Assembly: GCA_049322355.1 (NCBI GenBank)
Contig: JBMORG010000029.1
Location: 124,001 to 188,000 of the forward strand
From: 0-14-0-80-60-11 sp049322355
Lineage (GTDB): Bacteria > Desulfobacterota > Desulfobaccia > Desulfobaccales > 0-14-0-80-60-11
Reading direction: 5' to 3'
Length of the DNA stretch: 64,000 bases
The first letter of the stretch is position 1. Each line of letters begins with the position of its first letter. Shown here piece by piece: positions 32,727-42,142 of the stretch. The notes beneath the pieces are model-generated. The model was given only the letters and a program-made list of their open reading frames with translations, did not search any database and was not told the DNA's origin. The translations under genes and the position numbers were made by a program.

Positions 32727-33635
32727 CTACCGCCACCAGGCCGCGTACAGCAGGGCCAGGGTGGTGGTCAGGCCCGTGAAAAAGTGGGTCTGGATGGTGA
32801 GGGCCTGGGCGGTGACGAATTCGGGGTCAGTGGGAACGGTGCGGAAGGCCAGGCCCACGGCCCGCACGGCCAGAGGCAGCGGCGCTAGACCGGCTATGAT
32901 GAGATCGGGCAAGTGAAAAATTTCCATCAGGACAAAGAGGCTGAGGAAAGGGGCCAGCATCAAGGCGGCATAGACCCAGCGGGAAAGCTTCAGTCCCAGG
33001 CGGGCCACCAGGTGGTGTTTAGCTGCCGCGATATCCGCCTCCAGGTCGGGAAATTCGTTGATCCAGATGATGGCAGTGATGAGAAAGGCCAGGGGCAGGC
33101 TCACCATTGCTCCGATGAGAGCGAGTTTCCCGGTTTGCACATAATAAGCGCCCCAGGAGAGCAAAGGCCCGAAGGCCAGAAAAATGAGCCCTTCCCCCAG
33201 GCCGCCGCTCATAAGCTGCACGGGCGAGGCGGAATAGCAAAAGGCTGCGGCCAAACCCATAAGACCGATGAGGGCCACCCAGGGACGGCCCAGGTAAATC
33301 AGGGCCAGACCGCACCCTACTCCCAGGGCGAACAATACATAGGCCAGGGTCCTAACCGCTCCCGGACTCATCTGGCCGTTCTGGATAACCCGACTGCCGC
33401 CGCTGAAGGGCGTCACGTTGCGGTTCAAGGGGTCGCTGCCGAAGGAGTCGTAATAATCGTTGATGAGGTTTGCCCCACACTGCAGGCTGGCCACGCCCAG
33501 AGCAGTAAGACCGAACCGGAGAAGGTTCCAGGTGTGGTCCTGGAGATAGGCCAGAGCCGTGGCCACGGCCACCGGGAAAAGCGAGCCGGTAAGAAAGGGG
33601 AGCCGCATGGCTCGCAGGTAAACCAAAGGATTCAT
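32727..33635 (-). CDS. menA: 1,4-dihydroxy-2-naphthoate polyprenyltransferase (MenA)
   Basis: UbiA-superfamily prenyltransferase, 302 aa, with eight or nine membrane helices. The first Asp-rich motif is LINDYYDSFGSD (about 57-68), followed by PFSGGSRVIQNG, which marks MenA rather than UbiA; the second Asp-rich motif is INEFPDLEAD (about 192-201). It attaches the isoprenoid chain in menaquinone synthesis at the membrane. Presence of MenA indicates menaquinone-based respiration. Confidence 0.9.
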   Translation of the reverse strand: MNPLVYLRAMRLPFLTGSLFPVAVATALAYLQDHTWNLLRFGLTALGVASLQCGANLINDYYDSFGSDPLNRNVTPFSGGSRVIQNGQMSPGAVRTLAYVLFALGVGCGLALIYLGRPWVALIGLMGLAAAFCYSASPVQLMSGGLGEGLIFLAFGPLLSWGAYYVQTGKLALIGAMVSLPLAFLITAIIWINEFPDLEADIAAAKHHLVARLGLKLSRWVYAALMLAPFLSLFVLMEIFHLPDLIIAGLAPLPLAVRAVGLAFRTVPTDPEFVTAQALTIQTHFFTGLTTTLALLYAAWWR

Positions 33636-33783
33636 AATTATTACCCCAGTATGCGATTATAGGGTTTTCGGCATGTTACTGTCAACGCCGGACCGAGAGA
33701 TTTTCATTGCAGGATAAACGTAAACGGGTTAATAAAAACAGGTTGACAATTATTAGGGGGGTTGCCAAAAATTTAAGACGATT

Positions 33784-33916
33784 GAGCCTCTTGCAAAAGT
33801 CTCTTATCCTGTCATTCTGAGGGAGCGAAGCGACCGAAGAATCTCATTAAGCCAGAGGAAAATACGAGATCCTTCGCTGCGCTCAGGATGACAAAAAGGC
33901 TTTTTGCAAGAGCCTC
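33784..33916. repeat. MITE-like inverted-repeat element, family B
   Basis: About 15-bp imperfect terminal inverted repeats (GAGCCTCTTGCAAAA / TTTTTGCAAGAGCCTC) flank an inner palindrome with GTCATTCTGAG and CTCAGGATGAC. A shorter copy of the inner part is at 39682-39754. No coding capacity. Confidence 0.75.
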
Positions 33917-33930
33917 GATTGCTGAATTTT

Positions 33931-33968
33931 GTAATCCCCCTTAATCCCCTTTTTCAAGGGGAGGCTTT
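33931..33968. repeat. half copy of palindromic repeat family A
   Basis: Contains the GTAATCCCCCTTAATCCCC arm and the CCCCTTTTTCAAGGGG hairpin of the 17427-17524 element, 28 bases before the mdh start. Confidence 0.7.
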
Positions 33969-33995
33969 GGAAATCATCTTGTGAGGAGGTCAATT

Positions 33996-34925
33996 ATGGG
34001 TCGCCCGAAGATTACTGTGGTAGGGGCGGGGAACGTTGGGGCAACGTGCGCCCATTGGGCTGCCGCCCGTGAACTGGGCGATGTGGTGATGGTGGATGTA
34101 GTGGAAGGCATGCCCCAAGGCAAAGCTTTGGATCTGATGCAGGCGCGTCCCGTCTTCGGCTTTAACGCCGAAGTGGTGGGGACCAATGACTACGAAGCCA
34201 CAAAAGATTCCCAGGTGGTGATCATCACCGCGGGCATTGCCCGGAAACCTGGGATGAGCCGGGAAGATTTGATCAATACCAATAAAAACATCGTGGCCAC
34301 GGTGACCAAAGAAGTTATGGCCAAGTCGCCCAACGCCTTTCTGATCATTGTCAGCAATCCTCTGGACGCTATGTGCTATGTTGCCAAAAAGGTGAGTGGC
34401 CTGCCCCGGGAACGGGTTATGGGAATGGCGGGGATTCTGGACACTGGGCGCTACCGCTGTTTCATCGCCATGGAATTGGGGGTGGCGGTGGAGGAAATTC
34501 AGGCCATGGTTCTGGGGGGCCACGGCGATGATATGGTGCCCGTAGTCAGCGCCACCAATATTTCGGGCGTGCCCTTAACCGACCTGCTGGCACCGGAACG
34601 CATCGCCGCGCTGGTGGACCGCACCCGCAAAGGCGGAGGGGAGATAGTGGCGCTGCTTAAAACCGGCTCCGCGTATTATGCCCCCTCGGCTGCCGCGGTG
34701 CAGATGGCTGAAGCCATTCTAAAGGACCAAAAGCGCTTGGTGCCGGTATCTGCCTATCTAACGGGGGAATACGGCCTGAACGACCTTTATTTCGGCGTCC
34801 CGGTAATCCTGGGAGGCGGGGGTATCGAAAAAATTCTTACCTTGAAGTTGAGCCCAGCGGAAGAAGAAATGCTGCAGAAATCCGCGGCCGCAGTGGCCAA
34901 AACCCGGGACGAACTAAAGATGTAG
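33996..34925 (+). CDS. mdh: malate dehydrogenase, 309 aa
   Basis: NAD-dependent lactate/malate dehydrogenase family. GAGNVGAT (about 10-17) binds NAD; substrate-specific Arg are in ARKPGMSREDL (about 80-90), a malate dehydrogenase signature; SNPLDAMCYVA and GGHGDDMVP carry the catalytic Asp-His region. The start at 33996 is preceded by TGAGGAGGT at ideal spacing; an in-frame ATG further up lacks this. It is the only plus-strand gene between 2 and 42 kb and probably has its own promoter in the repeat-rich region upstream. Confidence 0.95.
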   Translation: MGRPKITVVGAGNVGATCAHWAAARELGDVVMVDVVEGMPQGKALDLMQARPVFGFNAEVVGTNDYEATKDSQVVIITAGIARKPGMSREDLINTNKNIVATVTKEVMAKSPNAFLIIVSNPLDAMCYVAKKVSGLPRERVMGMAGILDTGRYRCFIAMELGVAVEEIQAMVLGGHGDDMVPVVSATNISGVPLTDLLAPERIAALVDRTRKGGGEIVALLKTGSAYYAPSAAAVQMAEAILKDQKRLVPVSAYLTGEYGLNDLYFGVPVILGGGGIEKILTLKLSPAEEEMLQKSAAAVAKTRDELKM

Positions 34926-34986
34926 CGGAACCTGGGGGGGAGGTCTGACGGTGCGAACCCCTCCCCTCAACCGGCTTGGGGTCGGG

Positions 34987-35922
34987 TTACTTCGGGCTAC
35001 TGCTGAAGAATTCTGAGATACGAATTACTGCCGGCCCCAAGACAACCACAATGATGGCTGGAAAAATGAACAGCAGGAGCGGAAAGACCAGCTTGACCGG
35101 GGTCTTGGCGGCTAATTCCTCCAGTTTTTTGCGCCGGCTAGTCCGCATGAAATCGGATTGGGTTTTTAGAGCTTGAGCAATACTGGTGCCGAAACGGTCG
35201 CTCTGGATGAGAATTGTACAAAGAGAGATCAACTCATCCACCCCGGTCCGTTCCCCCAGGTTTTTCAAAGCCTGTTCCCGTTCCAAGCCGGCCATGATCT
35301 CGAGATTGACCATGAGCAATTCCCGGGCCATAATCGGGCTGCTTGCCATTAAATCATCCGAAACCCTTTTGATGGCGGCGTTCAACCCTTGACCGGCCTC
35401 GACACAAACCACCATCAAATCCAGGGCATCGGGAAGCGCTTCTCTAATTTTTTGCTGGCGGGCCTTCACCAAGTGATCCAGGATTAGATCGGGCAGAATA
35501 TATCCCAAAGTTAAGAGTCCGATGGATCCAGCGATCAATAAACCCCGCCGATCAGTCTCACCCCACCAGAAAAATAACACTACCATCGGCAGGACCAGCA
35601 GCAGCCCCAGCTTTACCCCAAAAAAGACGGGGATGGCTCGATCATTATAAATACCAGCTTGGATAAGCCGCTTTTGGAGTTCCTTGATCCTGGTACTGTC
35701 TTTCCCCAAGTTCAAATGGTTTTCAAGTTTTTTGATCAGGTCGGCGCTTAAGAAGGCGGGTTTCTCCTCCACTAACGGCCGGAGCAATTCAGTTTTTTGA
35801 CGTGGCGGAGGGGGCTGAAGACGCCGGCGCACGAAAGCTTGTCGCTGTTGAAAATAAAACCCTAGGAAGAAAATCATCCCCCCAATTAAGAGTCCAAAGA
35901 CGGCGGCCTGTAAGATCAGCAT
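34987..35922 (-). CDS. tadC: tad pilus assembly protein TadC, 311 aa
   Basis: Type II/IV secretion F-domain membrane protein. Membrane helices at about 4-24, 106-140 and 285-305 surround the F domain (about 150-275) with DALDLMVVCVEAGQGLNAAIKRVS and RTGVDELISLCTILIQSDRFGTSIAQAL, which is the TadC pattern. It starts 16 bases after tadB. With TadB it forms the inner-membrane platform for Flp pilus assembly. Confidence 0.92.
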   Translation of the reverse strand: MLILQAAVFGLLIGGMIFFLGFYFQQRQAFVRRRLQPPPPRQKTELLRPLVEEKPAFLSADLIKKLENHLNLGKDSTRIKELQKRLIQAGIYNDRAIPVFFGVKLGLLLVLPMVVLFFWWGETDRRGLLIAGSIGLLTLGYILPDLILDHLVKARQQKIREALPDALDLMVVCVEAGQGLNAAIKRVSDDLMASSPIMARELLMVNLEIMAGLEREQALKNLGERTGVDELISLCTILIQSDRFGTSIAQALKTQSDFMRTSRRKKLEELAAKTPVKLVFPLLLFIFPAIIVVVLGPAVIRISEFFSSSPK

Positions 35923-35937
35923 TTCATTAAACCTGGG

Positions 35938-36933
35938 CTAAACTTTGATATTGACAATCTTGCGAATTAAAAGCATTCCCAACACCTGAAAAGCCAGAGC
36001 GACCCCACACATGATCTGACCCACCGGATGATTGAACAGGGTGGACTCGTATCCCGGGTTTATTAGCATCAATAGGACGACCAATACCGGCGGCAGCAGG
36101 ACGAGGATAAGTCCAGACAGCCGGCCTTCAGCGGTTAAGGCCTTGATCTGGTTGCGCAATTGAAAGCGCTCCCGAATGAGGACGGAAATCTTCTCCAAAA
36201 TTTCTGTGAGGTTACCTCCGGTTTCCCGTTGGATCAAGACCGCAGTCGTAAAGAAGTCTAAATCCCTGAGGTTTATGCGTTTGCAGAGGCCGAGCAGGGC
36301 GCTGCTCATGTCCAGGCCATGGGAGAATTCTTTGTATACGATGGAAAATTCCGTCCCCACAGGGTCGGGAATTTCTTTGGCTACTTGCTGCAATCCCGAG
36401 GGGAAAGCGTGCCCCGCCTTTAGGCCTCGAGCCAGCATGTCTAAAGCTTCGGGTAGTTGTTTTTCAAATTTATGTAACCGAACCTTACCCTTGTGGACCA
36501 AAAATTTATAGGGAATGTACAAACCCAGCCCGACACCGACCAGACCTCCCACCGGGCCCCATTTAATTGCCCCCACCACCAAACCCACCACGCCTGAGAA
36601 AGCGGCAACGAACAGAAAGGTGGAAAGTTTCCAGGATAAGTTCGCCCTGACCAGTAAAGATTGTAAGTGGTTGGTGAACCGGAATTTATCCAGGTTCTCA
36701 TCCATAAGGGACTTTTTCAGGGTGCTGGTTTTCAGAAGGGTGGTAGCATTTGGGGTCGATTCGATACCTTCTATTTCTTTAAGTCGTTGTTTTAAGCGTC
36801 TTTGGTAACGTCTTTGAGGGTCTGTCAGAAAAAAGAGGATAGCCCTTAAGAAGAAAAATAAGCTGAGAAAAATAAGAAGGGCGAGAATCAGGAGGGATAA
36901 ATCTTTAGATTGGATAAATTCACTTACCATCAT
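35938..36933 (-). CDS. tadB: tad pilus assembly protein TadB, 331 aa
   Basis: Paralogue-like partner of TadC with the F domain at about 165-295: QLPEALDMLARGLKAGHAFPSGLQQVAKEIPDPVG and LCKRINLRDLDFFTTAVLIQRETGGNLTEIL. N-terminal helices at 12-33 and 98-135 and two at the C terminus. It lies between the ATPase gene and tadC on the same strand. Confidence 0.92.
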   Translation of the reverse strand: MMVSEFIQSKDLSLLILALLIFLSLFFFLRAILFFLTDPQRRYQRRLKQRLKEIEGIESTPNATTLLKTSTLKKSLMDENLDKFRFTNHLQSLLVRANLSWKLSTFLFVAAFSGVVGLVVGAIKWGPVGGLVGVGLGLYIPYKFLVHKGKVRLHKFEKQLPEALDMLARGLKAGHAFPSGLQQVAKEIPDPVGTEFSIVYKEFSHGLDMSSALLGLCKRINLRDLDFFTTAVLIQRETGGNLTEILEKISVLIRERFQLRNQIKALTAEGRLSGLILVLLPPVLVVLLMLINPGYESTLFNHPVGQIMCGVALAFQVLGMLLIRKIVNIKV

Positions 36934-37032
36934 AGCCTCCCTGATGGGAACCTGCCCTGGAACAGCGGAAGAAGATGGGAGATTCTGTCAGATATAGAGG
37001 AAAGGAAATAACACAACCTCCATCAAGGACAG

Positions 37033-38400
37033 CTAATGGTCCTGGAAAAGACTGCTGGGCAACGTAATGCCCATACCCTCCAGACGTTTCATAAATTTGG
37101 GGCGGATGCCGCTGGCGGAGAAGCGGCCTTTTACTTTCCGGTCTTCGGTAAGCCCCATCAAATTGAAAGAGTAAATCTCCTGCATGGTAATCATGTCTCC
37201 TTCCATGCCGACGATCTCATACATGTTCATCATTTTACGGCTGCCGTCACTCAAGCGGGCGAGCTGAATAACAACGTGAATGGCAGAGGCAATCTGATGC
37301 CTGATGGCTTTTTCAGGAAGATTGAGGCCGGCCATGGAGACCATGGTTTCCAAACGGGTTAGGGCGTCTCGGGGAGAGTTGGCGTGAATGGTGGCCAGGG
37401 AACCGTCGTGGCCGGTATTCATGGCTTGAAGCATATCCAGGGCCTCGCCACCGCGCACCTCACCCAGGATGATACGCTCGGGCCGCATGCGCAAGGCATT
37501 CCGCACCAGGTCCCGCTGGGTAACCTCTCCCTGACCTTCCAGGTTGGGGGGACGGGTTTCAAGGCGAACTACGTGGTCTTGCTGTAACTGAAGTTCTGCG
37601 GAATCTTCAATGGTGATGATACGTTCATCATTAGGGATGAAACTGGACAAGACGTTAAGGAACGTAGTTTTACCACTGCCGGTGCCGCCGGAGATCAAGA
37701 TATTGAGCCGGGCCCGGACCATTCCCCCCAGGGCCTCGGCCATGTCTGGAGTGATGGCGCCGAATCCGATTAAATCATCAACGGTTATGGGAATACGAGC
37801 AAATTTCCGGATAGAAAGGGCCGGTCCATCAAGTGCCAGTGGAGGAATGATGGCATTTACCCGGGAGCCGTCAGGCAGGCGGGCATCCACCATGGGACAG
37901 GATTCATCAATGCGACGCCCCACGCCGGCAGCGATTTTTTCAATAATTTTGAGTAAGTGGGCGTTATCAGTAAACCGGATAATTGCAGGTTCCAATTTGC
38001 CGCGGCGTTCCACATACACTTTATCGTATTTATTTACCAGGATATCGTTAATGCTGGGATCGGCCAGGAGGGGTTCCAGGGGCCCGTAACCCAGCAGCTC
38101 ATTTCTGATTTCCCGACAGAGCCTTTCTTTTTCCGGCGAGGGGAGCGGGATCTTGTCCTCGGCCAGGATCATTTCGACCCCCCGGCGCAAGTCCTCCTGG
38201 AGGGCGCTTTCGGAGGCTTCCGTCAGGCGGGCTAGGTCCAACAAATTGAGGAGCTTCAGGTGAACTTTACCTTTCAATTCATTGAAGGAATCGTCTTTCC
38301 TTTGCCTCTCCTTCTCTTGTTTCTGGTCCAGTCCAAAGGTCTGTGTTTGGGCTGCCTGATCCTCTCCTTGCCGCTGGCGGATTCTGTCCAGGAGGCTCAT
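37033..38400 (-). CDS. cpaF: tad pilus secretion ATPase CpaF/TadA, 455 aa
   Basis: Type II/IV secretion ATPase. N-terminal helical part, then YGPLEPLLADPSINDILVN, Walker A GGTGSGKTTFLN, Asp box ITIEDSAELQLQ, Walker B MRPERIILGEVRGGEALDML and His box HDGSLATIHANS, as in CpaF. The ATG at 38400 has GAGGAAG upstream and follows the cpaE stop by two bases; an earlier in-frame start would overlap cpaE. It powers assembly of Flp pili. Confidence 0.94.
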   Translation of the reverse strand: MSLLDRIRQRQGEDQAAQTQTFGLDQKQEKERQRKDDSFNELKGKVHLKLLNLLDLARLTEASESALQEDLRRGVEMILAEDKIPLPSPEKERLCREIRNELLGYGPLEPLLADPSINDILVNKYDKVYVERRGKLEPAIIRFTDNAHLLKIIEKIAAGVGRRIDESCPMVDARLPDGSRVNAIIPPLALDGPALSIRKFARIPITVDDLIGFGAITPDMAEALGGMVRARLNILISGGTGSGKTTFLNVLSSFIPNDERIITIEDSAELQLQQDHVVRLETRPPNLEGQGEVTQRDLVRNALRMRPERIILGEVRGGEALDMLQAMNTGHDGSLATIHANSPRDALTRLETMVSMAGLNLPEKAIRHQIASAIHVVIQLARLSDGSRKMMNMYEIVGMEGDMITMQEIYSFNLMGLTEDRKVKGRFSASGIRPKFMKRLEGMGITLPSSLFQDH

Positions 38401-38402
38401 AA

Positions 38403-39587
38403 TTACTTCTTCCTCCAGAGGCGTTGAAGCCATTTCCATCCTGAATTAACGTTTCCTTCCACCGCTTGGTCCTTTTGGATGTTCCCAGCCATTAATTTCA
38501 ATTCATCGATTATGGGATGCCGACCTTTACCTTCCACTAAAAGCCGCCCCTCATTAATGCTGAACCCCACCTGCTTATAATCACAGGTTATGGTGCCTGA
38601 AATTTTTTTCCCCAAAAAGCCTTCAACGTCGGTCAGAGACAATTCATTTTGCCGGTCCCAAAAATTAACCCAAACCTCAATATCGAGATCCTTTAATTCC
38701 AGGAGATTCAGGATTTCCAACATCTTCTTGGCATTGGACAAAGCCGGAATGGATTGCGCAGTCACCAGCATCAAAATGTTTGAGAGTTCCAATGCCTTCA
38801 AGGTAATTTCATCAAATTGATGGCAACAATCTATCAGGATCGTGCGAAACCCCAGGTTTTCTCTGATGTATTGAAGAATCTTCTCCAGATGACCGGCATT
38901 GATGATCTCGGCTTCTTCCAGACGAGGCGGGGCCGGTAGAATATAACAATTATTGCCGACCCGGTGCAGGATACTTTGTAAGTACACCTTATCCAGCCGT
39001 TCCAGATTTTCCACCAACTCAGTCATGGTGTGTTCAGGGTTGATATCGAACAGATAGTTGAGCTGACTAAAACCCAGGTCCAAGTCCACGACCAGCACCT
39101 TCCCTCGGCCTTCCTGGGCCAAAAGGCTGGCCACATTGGCAACCAGAAAAGTGGTCCCAACCCCCCCTTTGCATCCGAGAAAGGAAATGATTTGTGTGGG
39201 TTGGTCCAGAACCAGTCTGACCTCGGTCCGGCTGGCGACGCGCTGAAGGGCATTTTGAAAATCTTCTTCTTTAATGGGGAAGGTGAAACATTCCTTGGCT
39301 CCCAGGCGCAACGCTTTCCATAAGTTACTGGTGGAGATTTCTTGGAAAAAAAGGAAAATGGCAGGGCTGCGGGGATTGGCTGCGGTAGTTTCGATCCAAT
39401 GGTCCAACTGCGGATTACTTTCCTGATATTCCAAAAAAACTACATCAATGCCATTCACGGCCTCGGCAGGAAGATGATCCAAATCCTGAGCATCCACCAG
39501 TTGGCCATCACCGGAAGCATCGATAACTTGGCGGAGGTATTCCTTTTTTTCCGGATCGTGATAATAAACACTAAAATGGATAGGCAT
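38403..39587 (-). CDS. cpaE: tad pilus localisation ATPase CpaE/TadZ, 394 aa
   Basis: N-terminal receiver-like domain (about 1-120; lacks a clear phospho-acceptor), then a MinD/ParA-type ATPase with deviant Walker A CKGGVGTT (about 140-147), DLDLGFSQLNYL and a second Asp strand ILIDCCHQFDE. TadZ proteins set the position of the pilus machine at the cell pole. It precedes cpaF by two bases. Confidence 0.9.
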   Translation of the reverse strand: MPIHFSVYYHDPEKKEYLRQVIDASGDGQLVDAQDLDHLPAEAVNGIDVVFLEYQESNPQLDHWIETTAANPRSPAIFLFFQEISTSNLWKALRLGAKECFTFPIKEEDFQNALQRVASRTEVRLVLDQPTQIISFLGCKGGVGTTFLVANVASLLAQEGRGKVLVVDLDLGFSQLNYLFDINPEHTMTELVENLERLDKVYLQSILHRVGNNCYILPAPPRLEEAEIINAGHLEKILQYIRENLGFRTILIDCCHQFDEITLKALELSNILMLVTAQSIPALSNAKKMLEILNLLELKDLDIEVWVNFWDRQNELSLTDVEGFLGKKISGTITCDYKQVGFSINEGRLLVEGKGRHPIIDELKLMAGNIQKDQAVEGNVNSGWKWLQRLWRKK

Positions 39588-39681
39588 TGGCCATTACGAT
39601 CCCAATTATGAACAGGTCATGGTAATATAGCAATTGTCAAAAGTGTTTTCCTATTCGAGAGCCTCACGATCCACCTATTAT

Positions 39682-39754
39682 TGTCATTCTGAGGAAGCTA
39701 AGCGACCGAAGAATCTCGAAAAAGCGAGATTCTTCGCCGCGCTCAGAAAGACAA
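39682..39754. repeat. palindromic repeat, family B (short copy)
   Basis: GTCATTCTGAGGAAGC and AGCGACCGAAGAATCTCG pair with CGAGATTCTTCGCCGCGCTCAGAAAGAC. It matches the inner part of the element at 33784-33916 and separates cpaE from cpaB. Confidence 0.75.
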
Positions 39755-39798
39755 ATCTAACCAAATAATCAGCAACAACTTTCGGCAACCGCTAGATC

Positions 39799-40590
39799 TT
39801 AAAAATCCAGAGGTTCCCGTTGTATGCCGCGTATCACCTCCACGGTCCGACGAGGGGGAGGAAGCCTTTTTGCCTTTGATGGTATTCCAAGCAACTTGGT
39901 GGTATCCGCCCCCATAGTTTCCACAAGTTGTTGATCCCCTCGCCCCCGCAGCACCAGGGAGATACGCCCTTCCTGGGCGGCCAGGGCCAGACGTTCTCCT
40001 TCTTCTGGGCTTACTTCCAGCGTAACCGTGGGAACAACCTGAGGTTTATCCCCAGGGCGAGACTCCATCCTTTGACCGGTTCCTAAAACTTTTAGGTTTT
40101 GGAAAAGGATCTTGGAAACAGGATCTTTATCATATTCACCTTTATCCACCACCACCACCACGTCTACCCGATCTCCAGGCGCCAAAAACCCAGCCACGCC
40201 GGAGGCTTCATCCACCTTAACGGTCATGGCCCGCTGGTTGGGGCTCAATTGCGCAATAAGGCCCACCCGTTTATCTGCCGTGTTTTCTCTGGTGATAAGA
40301 TCGCCCGGTTTCAGAATTGCCTTGGCCTCTCGCCCTACCACCTGTTCTATACTGGTAAAGTAATCTTGGGGAGGATTTTCCTGACGCCAAGGCTCCGTCT
40401 TCAGTTGTACGTTGTTCAGAATGCCGCCCGGTTCCACTTTAGCAGTGGTAACCACCACCATCAGAAGGGTTTTTTCCTTTGCTACGGGTACAGCAGCCTG
40501 CTTTTTCAGCCATCCCAAGGCCATATAGGAGGCCAAGCTAGCAAACATAACGGCCAAAAGCAGCCATACCCAACTGGGGAGTTGGCGCAT
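39799..40590 (-). CDS. cpaB: Flp pilus assembly protein CpaB/RcpC, 263 aa
   Basis: An N-terminal membrane anchor (7-28) is followed by a SAF-type domain (about 42-110; VTTAKVEPGGILNNVQLKTEPW, ILKPGDLITRENT) and the RcpC domain with QRAMTVKVDEASGVAGFLAPGDRVDVVVV (about 121-149). This is the periplasmic CpaB, which probably works with the outer-membrane secretin. The secretin (cpaC/rcpA) and prepilin peptidase are not in this window, so the locus is incomplete here. Confidence 0.92.
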   Translation of the reverse strand: MRQLPSWVWLLLAVMFASLASYMALGWLKKQAAVPVAKEKTLLMVVVTTAKVEPGGILNNVQLKTEPWRQENPPQDYFTSIEQVVGREAKAILKPGDLITRENTADKRVGLIAQLSPNQRAMTVKVDEASGVAGFLAPGDRVDVVVVVDKGEYDKDPVSKILFQNLKVLGTGQRMESRPGDKPQVVPTVTLEVSPEEGERLALAAQEGRISLVLRGRGDQQLVETMGADTTKLLGIPSKAKRLPPPRRTVEVIRGIQREPLDF

Positions 40591-41098
40591 TTTGCTGTTA
40601 CTCCTTGCGTGAGGACGCGGTTAGCTTAATAAATTGGAGCTTTCCCATCATACTACGTTCCCCATCCTTTTGTTGCCATCAGTTTGGTCCACGAAAAGAT
40701 ATTACGTCCTCGACTTAAGCTGAACTCTACTATATTTTTATTAAAAAGAAAAGAAGATATGAATCAGGATAAATAATTTATCCTTTTATTCAATGTGGAA
40801 AGAACGGTCCCCCAATGTCTTCCCAAACAATTAGATGACCACCAGAGCATATTTAATGCCTTCGGAGCTTCACCCTTGGCGGAGCATGTCGTATTAATTG
40901 TCTAGACCATTAAATAGGTTATCTCTTCAACCGAGGGTTCATATAAATGGGTACCATCTGATGTTTCATTATTTTTTCACCCTTGGATTTTAGAGCCTTA
41001 GACGGGGCTTATTTCTATCCAATTTTCCTAAATAAAGTAACTTTATGTTTCAGTAAGCATATCATCCATCTGAGAAATTGACTCTCTTTAGGAGAGAA
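40591..41098. other. 508-bp AT-rich intergenic region between cpaB and the first pilin
   Basis: No reading frame with support and no repeat was seen. The stretch is distinctly more AT-rich than its surroundings and probably holds the promoter of the cpaB-tadC operon (minus strand), but no convincing -35/-10 pair can be singled out. Confidence 0.4.
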
Positions 41099-41124
41099 GG
41101 GCCGTAACCCTGAGGTTACGGCCC
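41099..41124 (-). terminator. hairpin terminator after the first Flp pilin gene
   Basis: A perfect stem GGGCCGTAACC/GGTTACGGCCC with a 4-base loop, followed on the minus strand by TTCTCTCCT. It lies 26 bases after the pilin stop; the T tract is imperfect. Confidence 0.65.
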
Positions 41125-41149
41125 AGGTGCTCATAACCCGCAGGCTAGA

Positions 41150-41338
41150 TTAACTGCCACCGGCCGCATCTAACTTGCCCGCTGAGGAGGTGAATTTGTT
41201 GGAAATCGACGTACCGAGGGTAGTGGCGCCCGCTATGATAGCCAAGGCAATCAGGCCCACCAACAGGGCATACTCGATGGCAGAGGCGCCGTCCTCATCT
41301 CGGATGAACGCCAGAGCTTTGTTCATATAGGTCTTCAT
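41150..41338 (-). CDS. flp: Flp-family type IVb pilin, 62 aa
   Basis: Short prepilin with processing site DEDG|ASAIEYALLVGLIAL: cleavage after Gly19 leaves Ala with Glu at +5, as in Flp pilins, followed by the hydrophobic helix and a short Ser/Thr/Lys tail. ATG start with AAGGGGA site. Nearly identical to the pilin at 41957. A cyclic-di-GMP riboswitch lies about 170 bases upstream. Confidence 0.93.
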   Translation of the reverse strand: MKTYMNKALAFIRDEDGASAIEYALLVGLIALAIIAGATTLGTSISNKFTSSAGKLDAAGGS

Positions 41339-41504
41339 TTTCAGTCCCCTTATATTTTTTGGTGGTTAGTCAAACTTTAACTGCGCGGATTTCTGCCAAT
41401 CCAACCTTCATGCAATCTTTGATCTTCACCTCCTCCTGATTGGTTTAAATCCACGCCGCCCACCTTTTGGACTCGCCGTTTTCAAGTGCCCTGGGCATCC
41501 TTTC

Positions 41505-41600
41505 CTCTCCACTTCGGCAGTCCCGCTGCCCTGGCTTACAGCTGTAGGCCGGTGACTTTGCGTCCTCACCTTTCGGTGGAGTTTGCCTTTTTCGGTGGCG
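41505..41600 (-). promoter_or_regulatory. cyclic-di-GMP-I (GEMM) riboswitch upstream of the first flp
   Basis: The minus strand shows the GEMM-I core in order: AAAGGCAAACTCCACCGAAAG tetraloop/P2 region, GAGGACGCAAAGTCACCGGCCTA, and a P3 arm GGCAGCGGGACTGCC. These match the Vc2-type aptamer (GGGCAAACC...GGGACGCAAAGCC...GGCCTA). It lies in the untranslated leader of the pilin gene, so c-di-GMP probably sets pilin synthesis. Confidence 0.88.
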
Positions 41601-41884
41601 TGGACATCTCTGTTATGTGTATCGGTATCATTTTTGGAAACTTTAATAATCTTTCTGAAAAAATGAAAAATATCGGACAGAATCCTTGGATTCTACTCCC
41701 GGTGGGTTATCCCAGGGAGGGCGCAATTAAAAAGCCCAAGTTGGGCTACCTTGCATACAGATGGATGCATGATTGGGAAGAAAGAGGGGGCTTCAAATTA
41801 AGTTTGGAACAAAGCGGGAATTAAACCCTGATGCAAAAATCAACTTGTCAGCAATTCAAATCATTAATCGGGGAAAAATCCACT

Positions 41885-41930
41885 TTCCAAAAATAACGGG
41901 GCCGCAGCTCTGAAGCCACGCCCCCGTTTC
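41885..41930 (-). terminator. intrinsic terminator after the second Flp pilin gene
   Basis: AACGGGGGC pairs with GCCCCGTT around an inner loop; on the minus strand it is followed by ATTTTTGG. It lies about 27 bases after the pilin stop. Confidence 0.75.
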
Positions 41931-41956
41931 TGTTGCCGGATTCCTGGGATTATTGC

Positions 41957-42142
41957 TTACTTGCCGGCCGCATCTAACTTGCCCGCTGAGGAGGTGAATT
42001 TGTTGGATATCGACGTACCGAGGGTAGTCGCGCCCGCTATGATCGCCAAGGCGATCAAGCCCACCAGCAGAGCATACTCGATGGCAGAGGCACCGTCCTC
42101 ATCCCGGATGAAAGCCATGGCTTTGCTCATATAGGTTTTCAT
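41957..42142 (-). CDS. flp: Flp-family type IVb pilin, 61 aa, paralogue
   Basis: Identical to the first pilin over nearly the whole mature part, with cleavage at DEDG|ASAIEYALL. The start MKTYM is chosen by alignment with the first copy; in-frame GTG (42148) and ATG (42154) codons lie just upstream, and the GAAGGAGA site would fit the GTG best. Each pilin gene carries its own leader riboswitch and terminator, so they are separate transcription units made by duplication. Confidence 0.9.
   Translation of the reverse strand: MKTYMSKAMAFIRDEDGASAIEYALLVGLIALAIIAGATTLGTSISNKFTSSAGKLDAAGK

Noticed and set aside
41486..41824. Plus-strand open frame of 112 codons between the two pilin genes
   Set aside because: It covers the c-di-GMP aptamer on the other strand, whose conserved bases explain the sequence better.
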